From: JBELHO01 sp042091375
Lineage (GTDB): Bacteria; Pseudomonadota; Gammaproteobacteria; Enterobacterales; Alteromonadaceae
Reading direction: 5' to 3'
Assembly: GCA_042091375.1 (NCBI GenBank)
Contig: JBELHO010000004.1
Coordinates: 1 to 64,000 of the forward strand
DNA length: 64,000 bases
Shown here: positions 55,066 to 64,000 of the stretch, one piece after another
How the letters are laid out: each line of letters starts with the position of its first letter
How positions within the stretch are numbered: position 1 is the first letter of the stretch
The notes under the pieces: model-generated
What the model saw: the letters and a program-made list of their open reading frames with translations, nothing else
The model's database searches: none
Told to the model about the DNA's origin: nothing
Translations under genes and position numbers: made by a program

Positions 55066-55202
55066 TGACTTGAACAGATAACAATTTTTCTCAGTTTAGC
55101 ACAAATTGTCTTTGATTTTGCAAGCGTCTTTGACTTGTTATCCGTTACGGGTTAATTTCTTTAGGCATCGTATTTTTTGTTATTATTTGACTGGTTAAAT
55201 TT

Positions 55203-56885
55203 ATGTATACCGCTTATTTTGGTTTAGAAAAAATTCCATTTACTATTGCACCTGATCCGGCATTTTTATTTATGAGTGATCGCCATCGTGAAGCGCTAGC
55301 TCATCTCACCTACGGTTTAGGTGACAATGGCGGCTTTGTATTGCTTACCGGTGAAGTCGGCACAGGTAAAACAACCATCTGTCGCAGTGTGATGGAGCAA
55401 TTACCGGAAAACACTCAGGCCGCATTTGTGTTGAATCCTACCTTGTCTTGTGAAGAGTTATTGGCAACGCTTTGTGATAATTTGAAAATTCGTTATCGAA
55501 AAACGGGAGCTACCTTAAAATATCTGACCGATAAGATCCAAACCAAATTAATAAAAAATCATCAGAATGATATTAACACCTTGTTGATCATTGATGAGGC
55601 ACAACATCTACAACCAGAAGTGCTCGAGCAATTGCGTTTATTGACTAACTTGGAAACCAATACCAAAAAATTATTGCAAGTGATACTAATTGGTCAGCCT
55701 GAGTTGCAACAGCTATTGCGTCGCAGAGATTTGCGACAGTTGGCACAACGTATTACTGCCCGTTATCATTTGTTGCCCTTGACTCAATTTGAAGTAAAAC
55801 AATATATACAACATCGTTTATCCGTCGCACTGTGCTCTAGGCCATTGTTTAACAAGGGAGCTATAGCGGCAATTCACCGTATTTCTAAAGGAATACCTAG
55901 GGTAATTAACTTATTGTGCGATAGATCATTAATCAATGCTTATGGCAATAATGATGCCGTGGTTAACAAAGCGATTGTTCTAAAGTCGGCCATTGATGCT
56001 TTAGGTGATGAAGCGCAAGTGACTCAAAACTGGTTTGATAACCGATGGAAATGGGCGTTTAGTATCAGTATTTTATCGACGTTTGTACTTGCAGGGCTAT
56101 GGTTAAGTCAAGATCAACGATTGTTGCCTCAACAAACCGAGCAGTATAGCCAGTCCCTCAGTCAGCAACAAAGCCAGCTGCAAAGTCAGAGCAAAGCACA
56201 GTTGGCCGCAACGGAACCGAATCAACCTCGGCAAGTTGTTGAGGTCAGTGATAAAACAGCGCTAAGCGATACCAAGCCAGTGCCGACTGTGTCTGAACAA
56301 CAAACACAATTGTTGGCGCGGATTAATGCCTTAGAAAAGCAGATAAATACACAGAATAGTGCGCTAACTTCGCAACAAAATCAGCCAATAGCTAAACCTG
56401 TGCAACAAACCAAGCCAATTGAACCAGTAAAAATTGTTGGTTATCAACCTGAAAAAGTATTGAAGCAGGGCAACAATTCTGCTTTGAGCGAACCTGATTA
56501 TACGGTTGCAGCAGCTGATGGCGTATCAAATGAATTACTTAAACGCTTCCAATCAGCTATTGACGACACTCGGCCAACCTCCTTAAATGAATCAACACCA
56601 CAACAGGTAAATCAAGATATCTCTACCGATAACCGTGAATACACAGATGAAGTGGCATCTTTATTGGATATGCCAGCCAAGTTGCAAAACGCGGTACCTG
56701 CTATGCAATTTGAACAACATGTTTTTGCTAGTGATGGTCAGGGGTGGGTGAGAGTCAATGGTGAAGATAAGTATCTTGGCGATGAAATTAGCGAAGGGTT
56801 AACATTGGTTGATATTTTACCGCAAAAAGTGATTTTATCGTTTAAGGGAACTGCCTTTAGTTTGCCAGCGCTTTCTAGTTGGTAA
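55203..56885 (+). CDS. ExeA-type AAA ATPase fused to a GspB-like domain
   Basis: Product of 560 aa. Residues 1-280 are the ExeA ATPase: MYTAYFGLEKIPFTIAPDP, Walker A GEVGTGKTT (50-58), Walker B LLIIDEAQ (127-132) and sensor region ILIGQPELQQLLRR. A membrane helix (about 283-303) is followed by a Gln/Ser-rich linker of about 190 residues. The last about 55 residues (VRVNGEDKYLGDEISEGLTLVDILPQKVILSFKGTAFSLPAL) match the periplasmic domain of GspB/ExeB. In Aeromonas, ExeA and ExeB form a complex that places the secretin of type II secretion through peptidoglycan. The usual peptidoglycan-binding domain of ExeA is not seen. Confidence 0.85.
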   Translation: MYTAYFGLEKIPFTIAPDPAFLFMSDRHREALAHLTYGLGDNGGFVLLTGEVGTGKTTICRSVMEQLPENTQAAFVLNPTLSCEELLATLCDNLKIRYRKTGATLKYLTDKIQTKLIKNHQNDINTLLIIDEAQHLQPEVLEQLRLLTNLETNTKKLLQVILIGQPELQQLLRRRDLRQLAQRITARYHLLPLTQFEVKQYIQHRLSVALCSRPLFNKGAIAAIHRISKGIPRVINLLCDRSLINAYGNNDAVVNKAIVLKSAIDALGDEAQVTQNWFDNRWKWAFSISILSTFVLAGLWLSQDQRLLPQQTEQYSQSLSQQQSQLQSQSKAQLAATEPNQPRQVVEVSDKTALSDTKPVPTVSEQQTQLLARINALEKQINTQNSALTSQQNQPIAKPVQQTKPIEPVKIVGYQPEKVLKQGNNSALSEPDYTVAAADGVSNELLKRFQSAIDDTRPTSLNESTPQQVNQDISTDNREYTDEVASLLDMPAKLQNAVPAMQFEQHVFASDGQGWVRVNGEDKYLGDEISEGLTLVDILPQKVILSFKGTAFSLPALSSW

Positions 56886-56894
56886 AAGCGGTGA

Positions 56895-58133
56895 TTAATC
56901 AATAAAAGCCGCTTTGAAGAAGGCAATTAAGTTAATATTGAATTCTTCCGGCTTGATACATCGGTCGATTTGATCTTTGCATTTACTGCTGCCTAAGTTG
57001 ATTTTTTCAACAGCGATCGCTTGATTTAAACGGGTGTTGTAAAAAACCGTGATGGATGGCGACAAAGGTTGATCTTTATTCAATTGACTGATCAAGCCCA
57101 GTTTACCGCTTTGTAATTTAACTAAGGTACCTATGGGATATATCCCTAAACACTGGATAAAGTTCTCTACTAGGCGCTGATCATAGTATTCTGGTGCTTT
57201 TAACAGCAAATGTTTGAACGCTGCAATGGGGTGAACATTGTCTTGATAAGGGCGAACACAAGTCATGGCATCATAACTATCGACAATGGCGATCATACGT
57301 CCGTATTTAGATATCTCATCGCCTTTGAGACCACAAGGGTAACCAGAGCCGTTTAATCGTTCGTGATGCTCTTTGATCATGCGCATTGCAATGTGGGAAA
57401 TATCAGGAAGGTCTTCAATAATTTTTAATCCCAACAACACATGCGTTTGCATTGTTTTTTGTTCATTTGAAGTGAGCTGTTCTGTTTTATTTAGCAAGTT
57501 ATTAGCCAGTCGAACTTTACCAATGTCGTGTAAAAATGCGCCTATTGCCAATTCGCGTACTAGGCGTTTATCCACTGATAAGTGTTTGGCAAAAACAATC
57601 ATTAATATCGATACGTGAACAGAGTGCACCAGTAAATAGCTGTCTTTTGCTTGAATGCGCGATAAACAGAGTAGGGCATCCTGGTTTCGATAAATTGAGT
57701 CTACCATAGCATCAGTATTGGAGCGGATCAGCTCAATACTTAACGCTATATCAAGCTCGACCAGTGCAACTAATTTCTGTTGTAGCGCCCGAGCATTTTT
57801 ATAGAGCTGATCAGCTTTGATGATTTCATCGCTAAAAGCTACTATATCTTTATTGCGGTGATCTGCCTTCTTTTCTGATCGAGTAACACTAAAGTTAGAT
57901 CGGTTTTGATCCTTACTAGTGGCTAATTTGCTTTTAGTGCTATCAATTGTCAAAGAGACAATTTGCGCATCCTTTAATTGCTGGATGCTTTGCTGGCATT
58001 CAATGAAATACTCTGATGTTATTTGATTATTCTTATGATCAATAGCTGATATCACAAACATACCAATGGCTAACTGATCAACAGTGATGGTTTTGTATGA
58101 GCTTTGCTTGGTTTGGCTGGTTTGGTCAGGCAT
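56895..58133 (-). CDS. HD-GYP domain c-di-GMP phosphodiesterase
   Basis: Product of 412 aa. Residues 15-70 fit the N-terminal DUF3391 domain (QLAIGMFVISAIDH). The HD-GYP domain has FLHDIGK (HD at 202-203), further metal-binding histidines in TMQTHVLLGL and IKEHHERLNGSGYP (GYP at 264-266, with GSGYPCGLKG). The enzyme cleaves c-di-GMP to GMP or pGpG, promoting motility over biofilm. It is tail-to-tail with the ExeA-GspB gene. Confidence 0.93.
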   Translation of the reverse strand: MPDQTSQTKQSSYKTITVDQLAIGMFVISAIDHKNNQITSEYFIECQQSIQQLKDAQIVSLTIDSTKSKLATSKDQNRSNFSVTRSEKKADHRNKDIVAFSDEIIKADQLYKNARALQQKLVALVELDIALSIELIRSNTDAMVDSIYRNQDALLCLSRIQAKDSYLLVHSVHVSILMIVFAKHLSVDKRLVRELAIGAFLHDIGKVRLANNLLNKTEQLTSNEQKTMQTHVLLGLKIIEDLPDISHIAMRMIKEHHERLNGSGYPCGLKGDEISKYGRMIAIVDSYDAMTCVRPYQDNVHPIAAFKHLLLKAPEYYDQRLVENFIQCLGIYPIGTLVKLQSGKLGLISQLNKDQPLSPSITVFYNTRLNQAIAVEKINLGSSKCKDQIDRCIKPEEFNINLIAFFKAAFID

Positions 58134-58440
58134 TAAAACAAGTACTCTATTTTAAATAATACGCTTGTTGGCTTATGCATTTATACAGTAATAACTTCCA
58201 TTGTGAGTAACACAACAGAGTGATTAATAGTAACTTTAGCTGTAAAACATTCTCTTCAAAAATAAAAATAGCAGTAAAAAAATATTTTTGAAACCTTTTA
58301 TCCACTATAAACCTGTACTTACTCTGAGTAAAGAGCACAACAGGGTAAGCTTATAAAAGCGGCGTTATCGCCGCCGCTGAGGTAAATTAATGAGTAGCCA
58401 TTAATGATGCGCTTGCACTTGTGATGTCTATGCTGTTTGG
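58134..58440. other. Intergenic region with leu operon terminator
   Basis: This 307-bp gap holds the hairpin at 58355-58374 and otherwise no recognised element. The left part is the upstream region of the HD-GYP gene. Confidence 0.5.
58355..58374 (-). terminator. leuABCD operon terminator
   Basis: GCGGCG-TTAT-CGCCGC; on the minus strand followed by four T. It lies 67 bp after the leuD stop. Confidence 0.65.
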
Positions 58441-59037
58441 TTATCTCCAACAAGGTATTTGTGCTTCATAGGCCTTTATTTTTTCAATTTTTTGTAAGGT
58501 CCAACCAACGCTATCTATGCCTTGCTCTAGGCAATATTGATGAAAACTATCAAGGCTAAAAGTGTAACTTTTATTATTGCCAACAATGGTATTGTTGACT
58601 AAATCAACCGTTAAATTGAGATCAGAGTCCGCGCTGACATTAAATAATTCATTGATCTCTTGCTCGGGTAAGACGATCGGCAACAAACCAATATTTATAC
58701 AGTTACCATAGAAAATATCGGCAAAACTGCTGGCAATAATGACTTTGAAACCATATTCTTCTAATGCCCATGGCGCGTGTTCACGACTGGAACCACAGCC
58801 AAAGTTTTCTCGAGTCAGTAAAATACTTGCTTGTTGATATTGCGGTGCATTTAAAATAAATGCTGGATTGGGCTTTTTACCACTGGCGTCGAGATAGCGC
58901 CAATCGTGAAAAAGGTGCTTGCCAAAACCGACCCGCTCGGTTTTTTGTAAAAATTGTTTAGGAATGATTTGATCTGTATCCACATTTGCTGCATCTAATG
59001 GTACTACTAGACCTTGGTGTTGGGTAAATTTTTTCAT
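58441..59037 (-). CDS. leuD: 3-isopropylmalate dehydratase small subunit
   Basis: Product of 198 aa. With LeuC it isomerises 2-isopropylmalate to 3-isopropylmalate in leucine synthesis. Motifs: PLDAANVDTDQIIPKQFL, GFGKHLFHDWRY and NFGCGSSREHAPWAL. It follows leuC by 11 nt at the end of the leu operon. Confidence 0.98.
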   Translation of the reverse strand: MKKFTQHQGLVVPLDAANVDTDQIIPKQFLQKTERVGFGKHLFHDWRYLDASGKKPNPAFILNAPQYQQASILLTRENFGCGSSREHAPWALEEYGFKVIIASSFADIFYGNCINIGLLPIVLPEQEINELFNVSADSDLNLTVDLVNNTIVGNNKSYTFSLDSFHQYCLEQGIDSVGWTLQKIEKIKAYEAQIPCWR

Positions 59038-59048
59038 GCTTGTATTCC

Positions 59049-60482
59049 TCAGGTGGTTAAGTCGACAAAATGACCGGCTATAGCCGAAGCAGCAGCTAAT
59101 GCTGGACTCACAAGGTGAGTTCTACTGCCACGCCCTTGTCTGCCTTCAAAGTTGCGGTTACTGGTTGACGCACATCGGTCCCCCTCTTTAAGCACGTCAT
59201 CATTCATGCCTAAGCACATTGAGCAGCCTGGTAAGCGCCATTCAAATCCGGCATTGATGAAAATATCTGATAAACCCTCGGCTTCGGCTTGTGCTTTTAC
59301 TCGATAAGAGCCAGGTACTACTATGGCATCGACACCCGCTGATACTTTCTCGCCATTGCTAGTGAAGCGCTGAACCGTTTTGGCTGCGGCACGTAAATCC
59401 TCGATGCGAGAATTAGTACAAGATCCAATAAATACTTTATTAATGCTAATGTCGGTTATTTTTGTACCCGCTTTAAGACCCATATATGCCAGTGCTGAAG
59501 CACATGAATCTTTTTCCACTGGGTTAGTAAATGCCTCAGGTGATGGTATAACCCCGTCAACCGATGTCACTTGTCCTGGAGTGGTTCCCCAAGTTATCTG
59601 GGCTTTAATGTCTGCTGCATTTAAAGTTAATACCCGATCAAACACCGCTGCTTGGTCGGTCTTTAACTCAGCCCAATCGGCAAGTGCTTGCTGCCAAATG
59701 TCGCCTTTAGGAGCATATTCTTTATCTTGCAAGTAATCAAAGGTGGTTTGATCTGGGGCTATCAATCCTGCTTTGGCGCCAAATTCAATACTCATATTAC
59801 ATACCGTCATTCTCTCTTCCATGGTCAATGCTTGAATAGCGCTGCCACAATATTCGACGACATAGCCAGTAGCTCCGGCACTACCCGTTTTACCTATGAT
59901 AGCTAAAATAATATCTTTGGCACTGATCCCTGGAGCAACCTGACCATTAACCTCAATTTTCATGGTCTTGGCTTTGGTCTGCCGCAGGGTTTGTGTGGCA
60001 AAAACATGCTCGACTTCTGAGGTGCCAATACCAAAAGCCAGTGCGCCAAATGCACCATGAGTTGCGGTGTGGGAATCGCCGCAAACGATAACAGTGCCGG
60101 GTAAAGTTAAGCCTAGTTCAGGCCCCATTACGTGAACAATCCCCTGATTTTTGTGACCCATGCCAAATAATTTTATACCAAAAGCTTTACAGTTTTTTTC
60201 TAAGGTACGCAGTTGATTTGCTGCACCTTCACCCGCGGCATCGATAGCGATAGAACGAGTTGATATATTGTGGTCCATGGTGGCAATGGTGCGTTGCGGA
60301 TGTCGCAACGGCCGTTGATGAAAGGCTAAATTAGCAAACGCTTGAGGCGAAGTAACCTCGTGAATTAAATGACGGTCAACATACAATAGCGGCGTTTCTC
60401 CGGGTTTGTTCTCTACCAGATGTTGTTGCCATAACTTTTCATACAAGGTGCTAGGGGTATTATTACTGTTAACGTTTGTCAT
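59049..60482 (-). CDS. leuC: 3-isopropylmalate dehydratase large subunit
   Basis: Product of 477 aa, the usual length. The three 4Fe-4S cysteines lie in FIGSCTNSR and GCSMCLGMN; VCGDSHTATHGAFGALAFGIGTSEVEHV is intact. Partner of LeuD. It follows leuB by 2 nt, so the two are translationally coupled. Confidence 0.98.
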   Translation of the reverse strand: MTNVNSNNTPSTLYEKLWQQHLVENKPGETPLLYVDRHLIHEVTSPQAFANLAFHQRPLRHPQRTIATMDHNISTRSIAIDAAGEGAANQLRTLEKNCKAFGIKLFGMGHKNQGIVHVMGPELGLTLPGTVIVCGDSHTATHGAFGALAFGIGTSEVEHVFATQTLRQTKAKTMKIEVNGQVAPGISAKDIILAIIGKTGSAGATGYVVEYCGSAIQALTMEERMTVCNMSIEFGAKAGLIAPDQTTFDYLQDKEYAPKGDIWQQALADWAELKTDQAAVFDRVLTLNAADIKAQITWGTTPGQVTSVDGVIPSPEAFTNPVEKDSCASALAYMGLKAGTKITDISINKVFIGSCTNSRIEDLRAAAKTVQRFTSNGEKVSAGVDAIVVPGSYRVKAQAEAEGLSDIFINAGFEWRLPGCSMCLGMNDDVLKEGDRCASTSNRNFEGRQGRGSRTHLVSPALAAASAIAGHFVDLTT

Positions 60483-60484
60483 GG

Positions 60485-61588
60485 TTACACCTCTCCTTTA
60501 CTGTTGGCAATAATATGAGCACAAATATAATCACCAACTTCACTGGTGGATTTTGCCTGATCTTTTTGCGCCAAAGGCAATAGATCGGCAGTTAATATTG
60601 CATTGTCTAACGCACTAGCCACTGCCGCTTCAATGGCATGCGCCGCATTATCAGCAGATAAACTGTAACGCAGCATTAATGCCGCTGATAATATTTGCGC
60701 AATAGGGTTAGCAATGCCTTGACCAGCAATGTCTGGGGCACTTCCTCCGGCAGGTTCATACATGCCAAAGCCATGACTATTTAAACTGGCAGACGGCAAC
60801 AGCCCCATGCTACCGGTGATCATCGCACAAATATCAGACAAAATATCACCGAATAAGTTTGGACAAAGCATGACATCAAATTGATTGGGATCTCGAACTA
60901 ATTGCATGGCGGCGTTATCGACATACAAATGTTCGTAGCTAACATCGGGGTATTCGATGGCAACTTCATCAACCACTTGTCGCCATAATTGACTGGTAGC
61001 TAATACGTTGGCTTTGTCTACCGAGGTGACTTTATTGTTGCGTTTTTGAGCTGCTTGAAAGGCCAAATGGCTAATGCGTTTGATTTCGGCACGTGAATAG
61101 TACATTGAATCAAATCCGGTCTCTTGCTCGCCTTGTCCTTTTCGTCCTTTTGGCTCACCAAAATATATATCGCCGGTTAACTCCCTGATCACCAAAACAT
61201 CAAAGCCTTGCGCTGAAATATCACTGCGCAATGTCGATAATGGTGATAAGGCAGGCTGAAGGGTGGCTGGTCGCATGTTACAAAATAACTCAAAATGTGA
61301 TCTCAGTCCCAAAAGTGCGCATCTTTCAGGTTGTTCACTAGGCGGCAAGTTTGCCCATTTGGGGCCACCAACTGAGCCAAACAAAATAGCATCTGCACCC
61401 TCGCAGCCTGCCAATGTTTGTTGTGGTAAAGCATGTCCATGACTATCAATTGCGGCTCCGCCGACTGGATGATCTTCAGTGGTTAGTTGCATTGCAAAAA
61501 CCTGTGCTACTGTGGCGAGAACCTTTTTGGCTTCGCTCATCACTTCTGGACCAATTCCGTCGCCAGCTAACACTGCTATATGTGACAT
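60485..61588 (-). CDS. leuB: 3-isopropylmalate dehydrogenase
   Basis: Product of 367 aa; the start at 61588 gives MSHIAVLAGDGIGPEVM and has AAGGAAA upstream, whereas the frame to 61615 adds non-conserved residues. It makes 2-oxoisocaproate with NAD+. Motifs: LFGSVGGPKWANLP, ELTGDIYFGEPKG, the substrate-binding YVDNAAMQLV and the NAD site HGSAPDIAG-type MYEPAGGSAPDIAGQ. Confidence 0.98.
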   Translation of the reverse strand: MSHIAVLAGDGIGPEVMSEAKKVLATVAQVFAMQLTTEDHPVGGAAIDSHGHALPQQTLAGCEGADAILFGSVGGPKWANLPPSEQPERCALLGLRSHFELFCNMRPATLQPALSPLSTLRSDISAQGFDVLVIRELTGDIYFGEPKGRKGQGEQETGFDSMYYSRAEIKRISHLAFQAAQKRNNKVTSVDKANVLATSQLWRQVVDEVAIEYPDVSYEHLYVDNAAMQLVRDPNQFDVMLCPNLFGDILSDICAMITGSMGLLPSASLNSHGFGMYEPAGGSAPDIAGQGIANPIAQILSAALMLRYSLSADNAAHAIEAAVASALDNAILTADLLPLAQKDQAKSTSEVGDYICAHIIANSKGEV

Positions 61589-61640
61589 GTATATTCGTTT
61601 CCTTATGCTGTGCAATTATTAAATTTGATTGTTAGTTTAT

Positions 61641-63191
61641 TTATATCTGTGCAACTCGCTCTTGCTTTATGTGGGCAATGGTTTGTGCCCGATGGATACT
61701 ATTTAAGGTGTGTATCAAAGCCTGTGCTGAGGCTTCAATAACATCTGTGGCTAGACCATGGCCATGAAAATTTCTCCCTTGCCAAGTAACTACTAGATCA
61801 GCTTTACCTAAGCCATCTTCACCATGGCCTTTGTTAGATATTTTGTAATCGGCTACCTTAAAGTCAATATCAACGGCTTGTTTAATTGCTCGGTAAAGTG
61901 AGTCTACAGGTCCATTACCGGTTTCAGAGACAATATGGCTTTGCTGTCCAGCCATTAATTTAATACTTGCAGTGGCAAATTCACCAACACCACATTGCAC
62001 ATTTAGGGTGTCTAAATGATAGTGATCTCTGATATCTTGCTGTTGAATATTGAAGTGAAGGGCTTCTAAATCATCATCAAAGACTTGGCCTTTCTTATCT
62101 GCAAGTGCCAGAAAGTCTGTGTATAGTTGTTGCAAATCATACTCATGGCCTTGATAACCAAGGCTCTCCATACGGTGCTTAATCACATGTCGACCACTGC
62201 GTGAGGTTAGATTTAACTTGGTTTTAGCAATACCAACACTTTCTGGTGTCATAATTTCATAGGTATTACTCGCTTTTAACATGCCATCTTGATGAATACC
62301 TGAGGAGTGACTAAAAGCATTGCCACCAACAATTGCTTTATTTAATTGCACTGGCATATTACACAACTGACTGACTAACTTTGATGTGCGAGCAATTTCG
62401 CGATGATTCACACGGGTGTTTACCTGTAAAAGATCTTGACGGGTTTTGATGATCATCGCTACTTCTTCTAAGGAACAATTACCGGCGCGTTCACCAATGC
62501 CGTTAATCGTGCATTCTATTTGCCGCGCACCGGCTTGCACAGCAGCAATAGAGTTGGCTACTGCTAACCCTAAATCGTTGTGACAATGCACAGAAATAAC
62601 AGCTTGATCTATGTTTGGTACTCTATTGTATAAAGTATTGATAATAGATGAAAATTCATGAGGTAAGGTATAGCCTACGGTATCGGGAATATTGACGGTA
62701 GTGGCTCCAGCCTTAATGGCTTTTTCCACCATGCGACAAAGATTATCTATGGGAGTTCGTCCCGCATCTTCGCAGGAAAACTCTACATCATCGGTGAAGT
62801 TTCGCGCAAACTTAACGGCACTAACGGCCATAGCTTCAACGTCAGAGAAATCTTTCTTTAATTTTTGTTGGACATGTACATCAGACGTTGAAATAAAGGT
62901 GTGAATGCGAAACTGCTCAGCAACACTTAATGCATCAGCACAGGCTTGAATATCGCCTTTGATAGCACGTGCCAAGGCGCAAACTGTGGAGTTCTTTACT
63001 TGTTGTGCAATCTGTCTTACTGATTCAAAATCACCTGGAGAGGACACCGGAAAACCGACTTCCATAATGTCAGCACCTAATCTTTCAATGGCTAAGGCAA
63101 TTTGTAACTTTTCATGAACTGAAAGGCTGGCATTTAATGCTTGTTCGCCATCGCGCAATGTAGTGTCGAATATGATGACTTGATTATCCAT
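61641..63191 (-). CDS. leuA: 2-isopropylmalate synthase
   Basis: Product of 516 aa with AGGAAG before the ATG. It condenses acetyl-CoA with 2-oxoisovalerate, the first step of leucine synthesis. Motifs: VIIFDTTLRDGEQAL, SVHCHNDLGLAVANSIAA and GGNAFSHSSGIHQDG; the C-terminal about 130 residues are the regulatory domain that senses leucine. First gene of leuABCD, behind a leader peptide and attenuator. Confidence 0.98.
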   Translation of the reverse strand: MDNQVIIFDTTLRDGEQALNASLSVHEKLQIALAIERLGADIMEVGFPVSSPGDFESVRQIAQQVKNSTVCALARAIKGDIQACADALSVAEQFRIHTFISTSDVHVQQKLKKDFSDVEAMAVSAVKFARNFTDDVEFSCEDAGRTPIDNLCRMVEKAIKAGATTVNIPDTVGYTLPHEFSSIINTLYNRVPNIDQAVISVHCHNDLGLAVANSIAAVQAGARQIECTINGIGERAGNCSLEEVAMIIKTRQDLLQVNTRVNHREIARTSKLVSQLCNMPVQLNKAIVGGNAFSHSSGIHQDGMLKASNTYEIMTPESVGIAKTKLNLTSRSGRHVIKHRMESLGYQGHEYDLQQLYTDFLALADKKGQVFDDDLEALHFNIQQQDIRDHYHLDTLNVQCGVGEFATASIKLMAGQQSHIVSETGNGPVDSLYRAIKQAVDIDFKVADYKISNKGHGEDGLGKADLVVTWQGRNFHGHGLATDVIEASAQALIHTLNSIHRAQTIAHIKQERVAQI

Positions 63192-63245
63192 TTGTGCTTC
63201 CTTTAATGTTTAACTGTGTAGCATGACATTTTGTAAAAAATGCTC

Positions 63246-63277
63246 ATAAAAAAACCCGCGGTATTAAGCGCGGGTTT
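63246..63277 (-). terminator. leu attenuator
   Basis: On the minus strand AAACCCGCG-8 nt-CGCGGGTTT followed by seven or more T, between the leader peptide and leuA. The 5' arm CCGCGC can alternatively pair with GCGCGG at the end of the leader peptide gene, the anti-terminator expected of a ribosome-sensing attenuator. Confidence 0.85.
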
Positions 63278-63310
63278 CAATGTTAATTATTTTTTAATTA
63301 CAACATAGAC

Positions 63311-63373
63311 TTATCCGCGCACCATAGATACGAGGAGGAGATTAATTCGAATTGTTTTAATTATGTAAGTCAT
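63311..63373 (-). CDS. leuL: leu operon leader peptide
   Basis: A 20-codon frame, ATG at 63373, with three successive CTC leucine codons in INLLLV and isoleucine codons before them, stop TAA at 63313-63311. It lies 119 bp before leuA, upstream of the attenuator. Ribosome stalling at the CTC codons when charged tRNA-Leu is scarce would leave GCGCGG free to form the anti-terminator. Only a weak ribosome site is seen. Confidence 0.75.
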   Translation of the reverse strand: MTYIIKTIRINLLLVSMVRG

Positions 63374-63405
63374 TTGATTGTTTATCTAATTTTACTGCAT
63401 ATCTA

Positions 63406-63435
63406 TTAGTAACGTATTTGCTTGGTTTTTGTCAA
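63406..63435 (-). promoter_or_regulatory. Promoter of leuL-leuABCD
   Basis: On the minus strand TTGACA (63435-63430) and TACTAA (63411-63406) are 18 nt apart. An AT-rich TTAATT repeat lies just upstream and could act as an UP element. Confidence 0.6.
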
Positions 63436-63558
63436 ATGATTAATTAAATTAATTTAATTTAATTTAGTTAATTTTTGGCAGGTTATAAGGTCAGTGATAA
63501 CCATCAAGCTGATTTAACCCACAATTTCAGTCGTGGGTTAAACCTTGCTATCCGTTGG

Positions 63559-64000
63559 CTACAAATTATATTCTACTTGAAAAAATAGATTAACATTGTT
63601 CTCTGATGATAAATTGCGATCAAATGTTGAGTGGCTGATATCTGTGCCGAGTGTGTAACGCCAATTTTGGTAACTGTGTTGTGCTTTGATAGATAGCATC
63701 ATCAGATCTTCTGCTATTGGTGTCACTGTATTGCCAATATAAGGATTATCAGGAGCTTTATCACTGTCGTCTTGGTTGAGATTTAACCATCGCAACTTTA
63801 ATTCATATTGAGTGTTTGTGCTACTTTGTGAAATAGCTCCAAATGCGACTGAAGTAGCATCATTGTCGTATAAACTACCGATGTTTCTTTGCTTGTAACG
63901 CATGCCAGTTTGATAAATACTGTGTTCATAATAACAATCACCTATGTCACTAGTGCCGTCACCGTTATTTCCATCTCTACACAAGGCATAAGTATCAGTG
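63559..64000 (-). CDS. C-terminal part of a Wzi-like outer-membrane capsule assembly protein
   Basis: The frame is open to the window edge, so the start is outside; at least 147 residues are visible. YEHSIYQTGMRYKQRNIGSLYDNDATSVAFGA resembles the C-terminal barrel region of Wzi-type outer-membrane lectins, and alternating beta-strands end FFQVEYNL with a terminal hydrophobic residue for BAM. Wzi proteins hold capsular polysaccharide on the cell surface. The match is by pattern only; another outer-membrane barrel is possible. Confidence 0.55.
   Translation of the reverse strand, partial: TDTYALCRDGNNGDGTSDIGDCYYEHSIYQTGMRYKQRNIGSLYDNDATSVAFGAISQSSTNTQYELKLRWLNLNQDDSDKAPDNPYIGNTVTPIAEDLMMLSIKAQHSYQNWRYTLGTDISHSTFDRNLSSENNVNLFFQVEYNL

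Overview
The window is AT-rich chromosomal DNA of a marine-type gammaproteobacterium, probably Alteromonadales and perhaps close to Colwellia/Thalassotalea. This rests on gene content: the mutY-yggX-trmB-yggL neighbourhood, large TonB-dependent receptors, an ExeA-type secretion ATPase, PEP-CTERM proteins, and tRNAs very close to those of E. coli. No phage, IS element or CRISPR array was seen. The genus is inference only.

Layout. 1-5.9 kb: an 8-bp-period repeat tract, a TPR-like secreted protein, a GcvA-like LysR regulator, a MazG-like protein, a PEP-CTERM-like secreted protein and a stand-alone astB. 6.2-9.3 kb: a probable zinc-starvation (Zur) block made of the alternative ribosomal proteins L31 and L36, a dihydroorotase paralogue and a DUF1826 gene, with Zur-like operators at both ends. 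9.4-15.8 kb: two further PEP-CTERM proteins, a hybrid histidine kinase, a lipoprotein amidohydrolase and a membrane-anchored AraC regulator. Three of the four PEP-CTERM genes have sigma-54 type -24/-12 elements upstream.

16.2-23.8 kb holds the most interesting unit: a secreted protein of unknown function, a YbbA/YbbP-like ABC transporter, a periplasmic DJ-1/PfpI-like protein and a two-component system. Three promoters here carry the same direct repeat, TTTCAC-N5-TTTCAC, each exactly 11 nt upstream of a possible -10 element. I infer a self-contained signalling and envelope-response regulon.

24-29.6 kb: an MFS plus DapA-like pair beside a decayed LysR gene, a ParE/Phd toxin-antitoxin module, a PEP-CTERM gene, and tRNA-Thr and tRNA-Phe with decayed tRNA 3'-end copies around them. 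29.7-36.6 kb: housekeeping genes (yggX, mutY, yggL, trmB, ogt), small unknowns and an orphan histidine kinase. 36.6-42.5 kb: a complete-looking trans-4-hydroxyproline catabolic cluster (FAD dehydrogenase, deaminase, epimerase, ketoglutarate semialdehyde dehydrogenase, GntR regulator) with a palindromic operator in the divergent promoter. 42.7-47.1 kb: a SulP transporter, a DUF1289 protein, a solute-binding protein and fumarylacetoacetase. 47.8-53.8 kb: two tandemly duplicated TonB-dependent receptors with duplicated leaders and terminators. 53.9-64 kb: cca with a degenerate HD site, an ExeA-GspB fusion, an HD-GYP phosphodiesterase, the leuABCD operon with a leucine leader peptide and attenuator, and the 3' part of a Wzi-like outer-membrane protein gene cut by the window edge.
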